From contig CM072168.1 of NCBI GenBank assembly GCA_036850595.1, positions 16,297,982 to 16,361,981 of the forward strand: a DNA stretch of 64,000 nucleotides. The letters run 5' to 3'. Source of the DNA: Rhyacichthys aspro. Taxonomy: Eukaryota > Chordata > Actinopteri > Gobiiformes > Rhyacichthyidae. The notes below the pieces were generated by a model. It was not told the DNA's origin. It was given only the letters and a program-made list of their open reading frames with translations, and searched no databases. The position numbers were made by a program, and so were the translations under genes. This document shows positions 12,158 through 23,610 of the stretch, in pieces (positions within the stretch are counted from its first letter, which is position 1; every line of letters begins with the position of its first letter).

Positions 12158-14138
12158 CAAAAAGCAAACACGCAAAGGACTTTTAACAGCTGTTCAGTTT
12201 ACGTTCAAGTTTGTTAATGCTGTATTGTATTGTCCTGTTTGCTGTTTAGTAATCATGCATCATAGAGAAAATGTTAGATATTAAAATAAGGATTAAAATG
12301 AGATGGTTGGACAGAGCTCCTAACATCACTTGTCCCCATCACACCAATGATAATTTATGGTAAAAGACTCCTACTAATCTCTGTACTTGGATTACAAGTA
12401 CAGGCTGTTTGTATGGTGCAAAATAGGCCAGTTTTGTATGCCCTTTCTACTTGCTCTGCCCTTGAGTTACAAAAATAGAGTGCCTCTGTTGTAAACTCTT
12501 GGTGAATTTAATCTAAAAGAAAACAATTTCTAATCCCTAAACACATATAGTCAAAAAATATGCTACAAATTATGTCACTTACCCTCCATTAGTGTCTCAC
12601 TAGAGGGCATAAGTGCATAGAACAATAAGAATAATATCTGTTTTGTTGGGAACATGACCTCCAGTTCATCCTTTGGAGCTCTTTTTTTCTATAACACATG
12701 CTGCTTAGAGGCCCCATCGAAATTAAGGAAAGTTTTGGGTAAAGAATTATAATTGCTCTGGGGAAATGGGTCTGATAGTTTTGAACAACAGGGATACAGC
12801 AATAGACATAGATAGCGTAGATAGATAGAGAACGTAATGTGATGCATTCATAAACAGATAGTTCTGTAACATAATACATCTTTTATTGTATTTGTAAAGC
12901 ATTTTGTGAGGTCAGTGAATTAACTGTGTCCCACGAAAAACCTGGCATCCCTCTTATTTTACTATATAAGTCTAGAGAGGCTTTAATTTAACATGTGGTT
13001 AACTTGAAGAAATGCATAACTTAAATGTCACTGTCACACTAACAAATGAAGTCTGATGACAAAGTGAATGTGAGTTCAGAACTAATGGGGTACCTATTAG
13101 CAGATCCCTATTAGCCCCATGATCTTGAACAATTTAGAAAGAATATGTCTCGGCTGGATCAAGAAAAAGGAAAGGGAGGCTCCACATCATTAGGCACAAG
13201 TCCCTGGAGATGCTTGGTTGTCAGAACGTGTGACTGTGAGAACACTGACAATAGGCCTGAAGGGATCCAGATCGCTTTCAGAACAATTCATATGGCTCAA
13301 CTAAAGCAGGGCTTAGTCAGGTGTAGCCTCGAATATTCTCCAAGGGAATGAAAGTCAATTTATTGGTTACAGCTGATGAACCAACACACAAAGTGCCTTT
13401 CAGTCGTTTTTGTTACGCCATATATTTTAAGTGTCTGCTCCATAAGCTCTGCATGTTTTTTTACATTGTCCTATGTAGCATTCCTCAGTGGGACTGCACT
13501 GTACTGAACCTCTACTGTTGAAATAATAGCTTCAAAAAACATGACCAACACTGATGGGTGCTTTATTGTGAATTATCTGTGAAGATATTAATGCAGGGGT
13601 ACCCTGTAGTGCTCAACAAGGTTTTATTGTACAGCAATCTCATTGCAAGGAGACTAGATATCCCAAATTAACATCATGTTCCCTTATGAAGAGTATACAT
13701 TTACAAACGTTTACAATTTCACATACGGTACTTTTGTGAGTGCAATCATAGTTTGGAAAGTGAATTTAGTTTTGAAAGGCTACTAAAAAAAAGTGTGGCA
13801 CTTGCCAAAATATACACAAGGACAGTTTTATTTTATTTTTTTTGGCTTGTGTGCTATCTTCATGCTGTCCTTGATTACTTTAAGAGAAACATTAAATGTT
13901 TAAGCAGAATTGGCCAAAATCTAATTAAAAATGCTGGTGTTATTATAGACACAATAATCAGCATTGTGTGTCTTCATAAAGGCTCCATGAACACTTCTTT
14001 GGCTGTAGACCTGTATAAGTAAGGACACAACCACTTGAGTACTACCATTCAGTGGTTTATGTGTGAAAAGACCAAAATATTGCTTCATATTCAATCACTG
14101 AACAGCTAAAAACAAATTGCAACCTGGCTATAAACATT
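12158..14138. other. AT-rich intergenic DNA between SINE copies
   Basis: Contains a short TAGATAGA run near 12811-12830 and no recognisable gene or repeat. Confidence 0.55.
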
Positions 14139-14325
14139 AATTCACTTTCTACCACTCATCCTGTTATGGGTGGCCTGGAGCCTGTCCCAGACAGGTTCGC
14201 TTACTCTGCTGTACATGACTGTGATTGGACAGTGGGAAGGAGCCAGGAACCCATGGAAATATAGGAAGGACATGCAGACTCTACTCTTTGAGACAAGCTG
14301 CCTTTCTGTGTAAACAGTAAATGAA
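14139..14325 (-). mobile_element. Old, partial SINE copy (same family), inverted
   Basis: In plus orientation the segment reads TTCACTTTCTACCACTCATC, CTGGAGCCTGTCCCAG, CAGTGGGAAGGAGCCAGG, AGGACATGCAGACTC and CTGCCTTTCTGTG. This is the reverse complement of the 3' two-thirds of the 11.7 kb SINE, with many substitutions. The tRNA-like head is missing. Reading frames of up to 116 codons across this stretch are by-products of the repeat. Confidence 0.65.
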
Positions 14326-15044
14326 AAGGTGGACAATGACCAGAGGCTGATAGAGAGGGTTTGACATGTCCATCTTTATATACAGTCTTTTCTTTTCTTA
14401 AACTGCCATCATGTAGGTGTGTCTCTTTACAGCTTCCTGCTCCTGGCAGCTGTCCACAGCAGTACAGAAAGTGCACACTAACCTTTTTCAGAACTTCACT
14501 GCTCAGGTCTTTTCTTTGGCTTGAGGTGTCACTCAATAAGTGCTGCATCACACATCCATCTCACAGCTCTTTTTTTAGCTTTTTTTTAACACTTTCACAT
14601 CAGACACTGCACGGACATCTTCTCAGAACTTGCTATTGTTAAGGTTTTCTTCAAGACCTTTTTAGGCAGTGTACAGACTGTTACATATTTCTAACATCGA
14701 CTGTATATTTCACTCACATTTTAGCAATGCTAAATAAAGATATTAGGTAATGCTGAGGCGGATGTTTAAGTTTAAAAACTAACTGCTGGTTTAGTATAGA
14801 TGGTCAAATCTCTGACTCTGCAGAAGACAATAATGTAGTATTAAAATAATGCAAAATGAGTTAATGAGTATCAGTAGCACTAATTTACTGTCATCATTTC
14901 AAAAGCTAATGCGGTCGAATATTGTTTCAGATCGTTTTCACACCATTTTAAAATTAAAAGGCACTAATATGGATATTTCTTATTTCTTTCACATGTCAAG
15001 ATTTTGCTCAAGTTATTTGAACATTTCATTAAGTCTCCTCATTA

Positions 15045-15177
15045 GTGAGCACCCCCGTCTCTCAAGAGACCGACTGTGGTTTGATTCCTCGATGGGAGCC
15101 AAAACTCTAGCCACCTCTGTGCCGTTCGCAAGCTAAGATTCATGGAGAGGGATGTATCAGAAGGAAAACCTAAGCCA

Positions 15178-15180
<3 letters not shown>
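15045..15180 (+). mobile_element. Possible SINE fragment ending in a (TA)n tail
   Basis: The segment GCACCCCCGTCTCTC, GTGGTTTGATTCCTCG (a degraded B-box-like string) and GGGAGCC, followed by GAAGGAAAACCTAAGCC, resembles a tRNA-headed repeat whose end grew into the adjacent TA array. Similarity is weak, and this is the least certain SINE call. Confidence 0.3.

Positions 15181-15267
<87 letters not shown>
15181..15267. repeat. (TA)n microsatellite, about 43 units
   Basis: An uninterrupted TA array of 87 bases. Arrays this long are expected to vary in length between individuals and can extrude cruciforms. The Tyr-Ile poly-frame across it is not a gene. Confidence 0.98.
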
Positions 15268-15270
<3 letters not shown>

Positions 15271-16429
15271 TGAACCACTAGATGATTCACTTTGGTAACC
15301 CCTAAAGGAAGGAGCTGAATTGTTTTGTTTATTTGTTTTTGTTTTTTTATTATTATTTACCATAATGTTAGACATAAGTCCATTACATTTACCTAACAAT
15401 CCATTTATGTCAGATTAGATTGCTGTGTGTCTCTGTATCAGACTCCATCTGCCCAGCCCATTTGGTCTGGATCTTTATTACCACCACATTTACTATGAAC
15501 CATATAAAAGCATTTGTTTTGCTTTTAATGTGCAACACAATGGCTGCCAACAACACGGTGAATATTAAATAAAAGCCACTCTTTACTCGTGTAACATACT
15601 GTCAAGTGCATTACACAAACAAACCTTAAGAAACATTTTAGGCAATGACTGGGAGCTGGTAGAGCAGCTTTTAAATATCTGCATGTGTGTCCTGGGTTGG
15701 GGCTTGTCCAGTGCACACATGATTTATCATTGCGCTGGGGTTTAGGATCAAAGAAATGGCAGCATTTTCTGCCAAAAGGCGATAATATTTGTCACAGCTA
15801 CTGATTGATTTCTCATTTTAATGCACAGTTTCTGCACCGTAATCTCAAGGTAACATTTGTGGTGGAGTGAAGATGTGGAACAGAGCCAGACCCTGATGTA
15901 TTTGTACTTCATCTTGGAGCAAATCAACGATTGTGTCCTTACATTTCTGTCTCTAATGGCTTCAGCAATGAGCAACACAAAACGCTGCCAACAAAGATGT
16001 GCTATTTCATTTCAGTGATGTTTGCTGAACAATGAAGTGGACGTTTATGTGCACTGTGCCAGTTACATACAGTCACCTACAGACCCACATAAACAACAAG
16101 AAATATCCTCATATTTCCTTATCCAGAATAAGGAAGAGCAAAACTGAGTATTCACAATACAGAGAATATATATGATTACACAACTCCAGTGACATTAAAG
16201 CCTTTACTGATCAGCAATAGTCAGTCATATCTTAATAACACAACAAGAGGCATCATTGAGATGCCCCTGTTTACAAATACTCCAGAATAATTTGGAAATA
16301 TTTCACAAAATGAATTAAATAATGTAATTTAATCTTTAAATAAAATAGAAAATAATAAAAAATAAAAGAACATCAATTGCCATGTCAAGTATAAATGTGT
16401 GCAATGAGTGCTAAATCGCTATAATTAAT
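15268..16429. other. Intergenic DNA after the TA array
   Basis: T-rich sequence at 15320-15358, then ordinary AT-rich DNA; nothing supportable. Confidence 0.55.
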
Positions 16430-16830
16430 TATCTGTAATTGTCCCATCATATTCATGCCCTATTATTACTAATGACAGAGTTGTGTCTATTCTCTCTGGA
16501 GATTTAAGTCTCAAAAGAACAGCCATCATCACTCCCATTATCATTCTTTGTCCTGAATGAGATTTCTTTTGTTAAAGACAGATCATCTAATACATCAGCA
16601 TCTAATTTAGGGCATATGGAGTTATTGCTGTGATCATTGTTGCTCATCACAGTCTTAACGGTGAAGCAGCAGGTGCTGAGTGCAGTCTGGGAAAACCTCA
16701 GACTACCCCCACACATAATGGCGATAAACCATGCTGTTTTCCAAGAGGCTCTCTTAAATACTCCCCAGGCTTTGGGATGAGCCCTGGAGAACACTGGCTT
16801 ATTTAGATCAAATTAGTTGCCATGGCGTCT
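16430..16830. other. CNE-like block D
   Basis: Begins with TAATTAATTATCTGTAATTG and continues through balanced-composition sequence with CATTTAGGGCATATGG-like strings to GATCAAATTAGTTGCCATGG. A 96-codon minus-strand frame crosses it but shows no protein-like pattern. Confidence 0.3.
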
Positions 16831-18589
16831 GTCTTCCCATTCACTTTTTTTCTTCCCTGCTGCTAAAAATGATAACACTCTGGGAAGAGTGTTTTTAGAT
16901 AATGAGCAGGAAGTGATGACAAACTTTAAAGACTAACTTAAGCAAATCTACTATCAGTGACTCATCAGTACATCAACAAACTGCAGTTACTGCATCAAAG
17001 ATTAAAGCCCAGATGAGATATTTCAGAAAACATCCATGGAGTTGCTACTTTCTATCTGCTGTAGACTTTACTCTGTTCAGCATGTTATGGTCTAATAGTC
17101 CATCATGTCTCTCTTGAAGCACAGGACTAACATTTAAGTTTAGTCTCCTTCTATATAGAAATAAAAATAAGCAAGTCCTATAAAATATATATAATTACAA
17201 TTGGGTCATTAAACAAGACCACTTTGTAACATTGTAGTTTTATTCTGTTATAAACCAAGAGAGGCCATTGTGTGTGTAAAATGGGCATTCAATTACCTGC
17301 GGGGCATTTGTCTCTTACAAACATACCACTAGCCCAAGGTCTCACCAACAATAAATTAAGAATTAGGCTAGCAGCCCTCAAGATACACGGGTTTATACAC
17401 AAAGAAAACAGTGTTGATTTATTGCTGGTTTAGAAGGTGGACCCTTGAGTTAAACCATGGAGGGATAGAAGAATAAATCTCCCCTGATCTGACTGAGCCC
17501 ATGGACTTGAATGTAGCGGTTTGGCTTCAAAGGTCAGGTCTTCTGGCTCCCAGCCTTGGCTGTATTTAATCTTCAACCTCTGGCTAAGCTAATGCAAGGA
17601 CAATCCAAGTCTCCAAACAGAGACCACTATTCTAAATGATAAAGCAACAGGGTTTGCACCAGTCACCTGTGAGGCTCTAAAATACGTGTTAAAACTTAAC
17701 AAGGTGCAAAAAAACTGTAAAAAAAAAAAAAAAAAAAAAGAATTATGGAGAAATAATTGTACGAGTGAATGAAGTAAGATTTTTTTGATGGAAAACAAAC
17801 ATAAGTATATGATAACATCTGTCTTGTCACAATAGCTTCAGTGTTCAGAATGAACTTGAGTGAGCTTCAAAGACACTAGTCACCAGCTCCCAGTGAATAA
17901 CCATCAATCTTAAAATTAATGCCAAAGCTGTTCTTTCAGTTGTTTAAATTTGCCCATATTTTCTTATTTTCCAGCTTAGACTGTCATGGATTTTTGGTGT
18001 CCTAAAGTGGATCTTAAAGTGCACTGCAAAATTAATCTTTTCTCTATCTCTCAAAATGATGAAGAAGGTAAATGGTCAGAAAAGCCTTTTTTAATCAATC
18101 AGAAGCTGGAGAAGTTTTGCATAAGAGTGGAAAACGAGAGCGGACTCGGGAGGACCCACGTAAACACGTGTAAACAGATCGAGACAAGACGGGTTAAAAT
18201 GCAATCTCTGAAGGGAGTCTTAGACACTAGAACAAAACGTATGCTGTGTCAGCATCGGGGATTATGAGACCAAAAAGTGATTTATTTTTTCAAAAGGTCA
18301 AATTTCTGGAAGTGTGATATAAAGCACTTTTATCAGTTAGCTGTTGCCAATAGCTAATGCACTGTAGTAGACACAGCCATAGTTGAGTCTGTCTTCACTG
18401 TCATTAAAACTGTATTGTCCAGGAGCAAAAAAGAACAGACTGCCCTCCAGAATATTTGTTCAAATAAATACAAGAGGACTATAGTTATGAATGTGAAAAA
18501 TATATTGATTTGGAATTTTAAGACAGAGTCAAGGCCATTTGCAGAAAAATAAACTTTTTGCCCAAGTAAGAAAGTGTGCAGTCAATAAT
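16831..18589. other. Intergenic DNA
   Basis: Holds the 17.72 kb poly(A) tract. A 93-codon plus-strand frame at 17986-18267 reads as Lys-rich random sequence. No gene recognised. Confidence 0.5.
17719..17739. repeat. Poly(A) tract
   Basis: About 21 A residues. No recognisable retroposed body precedes it, so it is listed as a simple tract only. Confidence 0.9.
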
Positions 18590-19210
18590 TCCATTTTCAT
18601 TGGTTTGTCTCTTACTGATCAACATTGCCCACACATGGGTCACTGAGAAGCCACCTCGTATCAGCTTATTCATGCAGCTGTTTGGGCTTTGAAGTTCCTC
18701 TCTAATTGCGGTTCTCCTTTGAAGTCTGTGCTCCTTATAACCTTGATAAATGGAATTCTCTGCTTACATTTGAAGTCATTTCATGTTTAGTAGATGATGT
18801 GGTTATCTCCCAACCTTGGCCCCACCTGGGAGCCCAGTCCTCTGGGTTTAACGCCGTGCCTCCATCCTGGAAGTGATGCCGTACTTTATGTTAATAGAGG
18901 AATGCTAATATGCTGGCTGACAACAGTTTCAGTGACAGTCTTCCCAGGTGTTACTCGGAGTTTATGATCCTTATCGAGGGATATGTGTGTGTGTGGGAGG
19001 GGCAGGTGGAAAGGGACAGAGCGAGGGTTTGTAATAGAATTAGGAGTGATTGAGTTTAGTGGCAGCTACAATCCTAATCACCTCACATTTAAAAGACCCC
19101 TGAGTAATTGCCAGGAGTTGGCAATTGGGCAGATGGATGAGAATATTGTCTCAGTGGACTAAATGTCAAAGGCAGACCGAAGCCTCTGGAGCATTACTCC
19201 TACACAGACC
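18590..19210. other. CNE-like block E
   Basis: A long (about 620 bp) repeat-free segment with TATTCATGCAGCTGTTTG, AATGCTAATATGCTGGC, CACATTTAAAAGACCCC and GCCAGGAGTTGGCAATTGGG. Octamer- and E-box-like strings are visible. No frame supports coding. Confidence 0.3.
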
Positions 19211-20059
19211 TGCTGGTCTTTCAAAAGGACACAGTCAAGGACAACTGCTTTGAAAAATTCTACTAAAAATGTGTTCCATCTCCACAACTTAAATTTGTGA
19301 AATACAGAATAAGTTAGTAAACAGCCTCTTGCAAACATAAAAGGATGAAAATACTTAAAATATGGGCAGAGAGCACTGTACGTAAAACATTCACCACCAC
19401 ACTGTTGTTGTGGGCCATGTGGTGTAACATAACCGTTACCCTCACAAACTCCAACACTGTACTTTTGTGTGACTCATGTTCAGTTTAGTCTATTGTGGAA
19501 GAGTTATAGAATTAAAGCTACACAATAGATATTGTAGTTTTAACCAAAACTTTGAGAAGAAGTTTACATCCAATAATCACAAGATAACACTGCTATACAA
19601 TGTTGCCATGTTCAAAGTTAGCCTTAAATTACAAATAAACAAATATATCAATTTATTAATTTTATGGCAAAATGTTATTTTTTCTCAAAACTTTAGTTTT
19701 CATGTGCAATTACACTTTAATGCTAAAATTAGACAATTGTAAGGCCACAAACTCAACTGGTCTCTGTTTTCATAGTTCCATTTACATGCATTGCTTTTTA
19801 ACCCAAGCAGCTAAGCAACAAAAGCTGTGTTTAAAATAAAAGTATAAAGTAAGCATTTGAATTTTTAACATTTTCCACTTTTAAAATGCAGAGCCTCCAC
19901 ACACAGGATTTTATTGTTGTACCTACCTCTCACTACTTTAAGCGAGTCCCTGATGACTCTCTTTTAATTCACCTTTACACCAGTGTTGCTGATCTTGCCG
20001 GTGATTAAAATTTGTACTATTTGCTGTTCGTGGGCTTGTACTTAAAATTGAGTAATATC

Positions 20060-20350
20060 CCAGAAGAGCACTTTGAGCCGAGCGTACTGGCGTCATTATC
20101 AGGAGCTAAAAGCCTTTCTTATTCCCTGCGAGCATGACTTAGGAGAAGCAAAAGGCCAGGCCCAGCCATTATATGCATGAGGAACAAAGGACAGGCAGAG
20201 AGCGGGGACTCACAGTGTGCAACATTTCGTAAAAAGCCACTGTCTTAAGACTAAGAGTTCATGAAAGGCACAGAGCATTAAGAAATAACAAGCTGCAAGA
20301 CAAAAGATTCAGTTCCCTGCAGCTCAGCGGGTAATATGTGATGCTGCAAT
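20060..20350. other. CNE-like block F1
   Basis: GAGCCGAGCGTACTGGCGTC, ATTATCAGGAGCTAAAAGCC and CCATTATATGCATGAGG sit in a repeat-free stretch. A candidate regulatory element on texture alone. Confidence 0.28.
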
Positions 20351-20739
20351 TACACTTAGAGTCAAATAGACTCTATTTAAATGCACAAGGGTCATCGAGC
20401 AGATCATGCAATGGGTAAAAAATCATGCAATTCAGGGTATACAAACAACAGAGAAAATGCATCAGTACATAAAAACAGGCACATGTCTTTATTGATTTTT
20501 TCATAATTACAATGTAAAGCGACAAAACTTCATGATACGCATAAAGAAACTGGAATCGCACCTCATGATTTGAAGTGGCCCAAGGACTACCTGCAATGAT
20601 GGTTTTACAGGGAAGGACTATTTCGACAGCACTCATCTGTAGATAGTACATTTCCAAATATTGATCACCTTTCCGGGACAGCTTATATTCTCTGTGCAGT
20701 ATATGAGTCACCAAACTGCTGGCATATCCAAGCTATTAT

Positions 20740-20930
20740 CTAGGCTGAGTTTTAGAAAGACACGGCAGGATGGCTCTCCAAGGCTCCTCTTGCTTTAATT
20801 GGCGAGATGCGGCCTCAGCTGTCTGACAATAGGAGGCTGAGGGAGCTCAAGAGTTGTCAGTTGGGAGCAATGAAGCAAAAACAGGAGAAATTTGGGAATA
20901 ACAGCAGCAAAGCACACATTGATCACCTGT
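20740..20930. other. CNE-like block F2
   Basis: GCTTTAATTGGCGAGATGCG and CCTCAGCTGTCTGACAATAG lie shortly before the TG array. The second string carries an E-box followed by a TGTCTGACA palindrome-like site. Confidence 0.25.
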
Positions 20931-21029
20931 CATTTACATTAATTGTTTTCCGATCAACATGAGACACACTGTTTGGGTAAAATACAGCATTGTTAGTGTT
21001 TGTGGAGATCATTAGGGCCACCGTGGAAA

Positions 21030-21030
<1 letters not shown>

Positions 21031-21118
<88 letters not shown>
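21031..21118. repeat. (TG)44 microsatellite
   Basis: A perfect TG array of 88 bases, able to adopt Z-DNA and probably polymorphic. The Cys-Val and Thr-His frames through it are artefacts of the repeat. Confidence 0.98.
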
Positions 21119-21119
<1 letters not shown>

Positions 21120-21504
21120 TAGCACCATACAAGTGTGTCCAGCACTTGAGTGATGACACATGCTGGTCACTGAAAATAAATACCTTGAGGTAAAAATACC
21201 AGCTCCTTGGCCACATGATACCACATCCATCTCTAATAGTGTTTGTCTAGCAGCTGCTGGAGGCATTGTAACCTAAGGTGGACTGAGCTCAAGGTATTTT
21301 GGTATCTAACTTTTTCCTGGTGATGACAATTGTTCAGATAAGCTGGTGCAAAGTAAGGCTTCTTTCTAAGAATCTCTGTCCTGCTGTGTTGCACCACTGT
21401 CAGACCCCCTTGTTATTTTTAACATCTAGGGTTACTCATAAATCACGTTAGAAAAACAATACATTTAGACAAACACAATGCATTCTCTATAAGGCGCAAT
21501 GTCT

Positions 21505-21870
21505 GTTATGGCTCAGTGACTCAGGAGGTAGAGCAGGTCATCCAATAACCAGAAGGTTGGTAGTTCGATCCCCTGCTCCCACCCAGTCCTTGGGCAAGAC
21601 ACTTCACCCACCGTGCCTCTACTGTCTGTGGCTCTGGTGGATGAATGTGAGTGTGTTTGGTGGTGGTCAGAGGAGCTGGAGGCGTAGCGTAGTATGGCTG
21701 CCATGTCTCTGTCAGTCTACCCCAGGGCAGCTGTGGCTACAGCGGTACAGAGGTAGTCTACCACCATCAGTGTGTGACTTTGGAGTAAATTAATTATAGA
21801 CTCAATTGTGAAGCGCTTTGAGACTCTTAAAAACCACTATATAAATATAATCTATTATTATTATATAATA
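21505..21870 (+). mobile_element. Second SINE type (tRNA-derived, GCGCTTTGAG / TATATAAAT tail)
   Basis: The head is tRNA-like: TGGCTCAGTGACTCAGGAGG (A-box region) and GGTTGGTAGTTCGATCCCC (B-box, 21555-21573). The body has CTTGGGCAAGACACTTCACC, a central CCCCAGGGCAGCTGTGGCTA (21720-21739), and then GAAGCGCTTTGAGACTCTTA and CACTATATAAATATAATC with an ATT-rich end (21840-21870). This head, core and tail organisation is that of fish SINEs with a LINE-related 3' end (V-SINE-like). The subfamily is an inference. The B-box reads as functional, but the copy is diverged. Confidence 0.75.
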
Positions 21871-22002
21871 ATAAATAAACACCTGCACATGGATACATTA
21901 GACCTCACCCAGACTTTTATCCACAGCCTTAGTTTGATTTTCAGGAGGACTATGAAATTGCTAAAATTACAGAGAATTTTAGTATGTTAAGAAAATAAAT
22001 GT

Positions 22003-22307
22003 TTGGGGGGGGGGAGAATATATTTTTTTTTTTTTTAGGAATGAAAGGTTGAGTTGAGATGTTTTTTTTTTTTTTTTTTTTTTTTTTTTATTTTTTTTAA
22101 ATATAAAAAATAAAAAAAAAAAAAAAAAATCATTTATAGATTAAATAAAAAAAATATTCTCCTTTATTTTTTTTTTTTTTTTTTTTTTAGAGAGGGATAT
22201 TTTTTTTTTTTTTTTTTAATTTAAAATATTTTTTTTTTTTTTAATTTTAGTTTTTTTTTTTTGTTTTTTTTTTTTTTTTATATATTTTTTTTTTTTTGGT
22301 GGGGGGG

Positions 22308-22340
<33 letters not shown>

Positions 22341-22631
22341 GAAATTAATAAAAAAAAAAATACTAGGGGGTGGAGAGGGGAAAATTTGTTTTTAAAAAAA
22401 TTTTTTAAAACGGGAAAAAAAGGTTTTTTTTTTTTTTTTTTTATGGGGGGGTTTTTTCCTTTAGGGGTTTCCTTTCCTCAATATGCTTACACACCATGCT
22501 ATATATTATAGTAAAATATAAAAAAAAAAACAAAAAAAAAACGGGGGGGGGGGGGGGGGGTTTTTTTTTTTTCTGGGGGGGCCCCACACCAAACCCCCCC
22601 CCCCCTCTTTGTTCGGCGGGGGGGGGAAAAA

Positions 22632-22664
<33 letters not shown>

Positions 22665-22830
22665 AAAAAGGAAGGGGGGGGGGGGGCCCCCCCCCCCATA
22701 AAAAACCACCCACCCAACCCCCCCCCCCCCCGTCATTTTTGGGCGGCCCCGGGGGTTTTTTTTCTATTTTTTTTTGCGGCCTCTTTTTTAAAAAAAGGGA
22801 AAAGGGAAGGCGGCCGTGGTAATTTTTTTT
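22003..22830. repeat. Homopolymer mosaic, suspected assembly or sequencing artefact
   Basis: About 830 bases consist almost only of runs of a single base: T runs, A runs, G runs up to about 30, and C runs up to about 14, switching abruptly. Normal sequence resumes on both sides. Nothing in vertebrate repeat families that I know looks like this. It has the appearance of low-quality consensus or gap-filling. Poly-Pro/poly-Gly frames in this interval (up to 148 codons) should not be annotated as genes. Confidence 0.85.
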
Positions 22831-23209
22831 GTCCTTTGGATGATTCCTTTCATAGTGTGATTCCTCTTTACTCCCTAATAGCAGCATTTTTAACCATTAA
22901 ATGCCTATGGACAACCAAATACAGTCTTTGGGACTAAAAGCGGGTTGCCAGTGGAGAAATAATTGTGCCGAACAAAGAGTAACATTATTAGTACAAAGAG
23001 AAGTGAAGATTTACTGAATGTTCATGAAAAATGGTTCAAAACAAGAATATTTATTAAATATAGCCACAAAAACATTACCCTTTAGGGCACAAAGAATTAG
23101 AAAAGCAATAATGCTAAGGTTAGATTTAGTAGTGTGATATACATTTTCACATCAGCTGCTATTTCCATGTTTATAAAAAGTGATCCTCTCAACAGTTGAC
23201 TGCACTGTT
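22831..23209. other. Intergenic DNA after the homopolymer mosaic
   Basis: Sequence returns to normal complexity within a few bases of 22831. No feature seen. Confidence 0.55.
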
Positions 23210-23610
23210 GCCGTGTCCTTGTTGTTGCGTCCTGTGAAGCTGTATGACTTAATCCATGTTTTGTACCTCTGCCATCACAGGACAGTGAGCCGCCGCGAGA
23301 TCTCTCATATCAGCTGATCTAGCACAGCTACGGCGCGTTTGCAAAGCCTGCCCTGTGAGAATGATAAATTGAAGTGATACATGTGTGGTCTCACCTGTGC
23401 AGCTCGCGAGTCTCTTGGGCGAATAACTGCGCTCTGTTTGTGTGTGTACAGCCACTATCTTGTCTCCTGAGGGGGGATTGGGGCGTGGGGCCTCGCTGGG
23501 ACCTCTGGGAAGACATTATCGCCCACCCACCTATTCCCATGGGTCCAAGCTCCCTATATCTCTGCCAGAGGGCCTTGAATGTCATTTGTTACGCAGAATC
23601 TTATTACATC
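23210..23610. other. CNE-like block G
   Basis: A CpG-containing island in AT-rich DNA: GTGAGCCGCCGCGAGATC, CACAGCTACGGCGCGTTTGC and GCAGCTCGCGAGTCTCTTGG. It lies about 400 bp from the homopolymer mosaic. Overlapping frames on both strands (up to 100 codons) look like products of the raised G+C. Confidence 0.28.

Noticed and set aside
14201..14642. Frames of 93 and 116 codons on opposite strands
   Set aside because: Overlap the old inverted SINE copy and each other; no motif.
15157..15399. Tyr-Ile repeat frame
   Set aside because: Translation of the (TA)n array.
20923..21266. Frames of 67-97 codons with Thr-His or Cys-Val repeats
   Set aside because: Translations of the (TG)n array and its flanks.
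21505..21580. tRNA gene suggested by a GGTAGTTCGATCCCC B-box
   Set aside because: Belongs to the second SINE type; body and LINE-like tail follow directly.
22441..22887. 148-codon minus-strand frame rich in Pro/Gly/Lys, and similar frames on both strands
   Set aside because: Entirely produced by the homopolymer mosaic; no normal protein composition and probably artefactual sequence.
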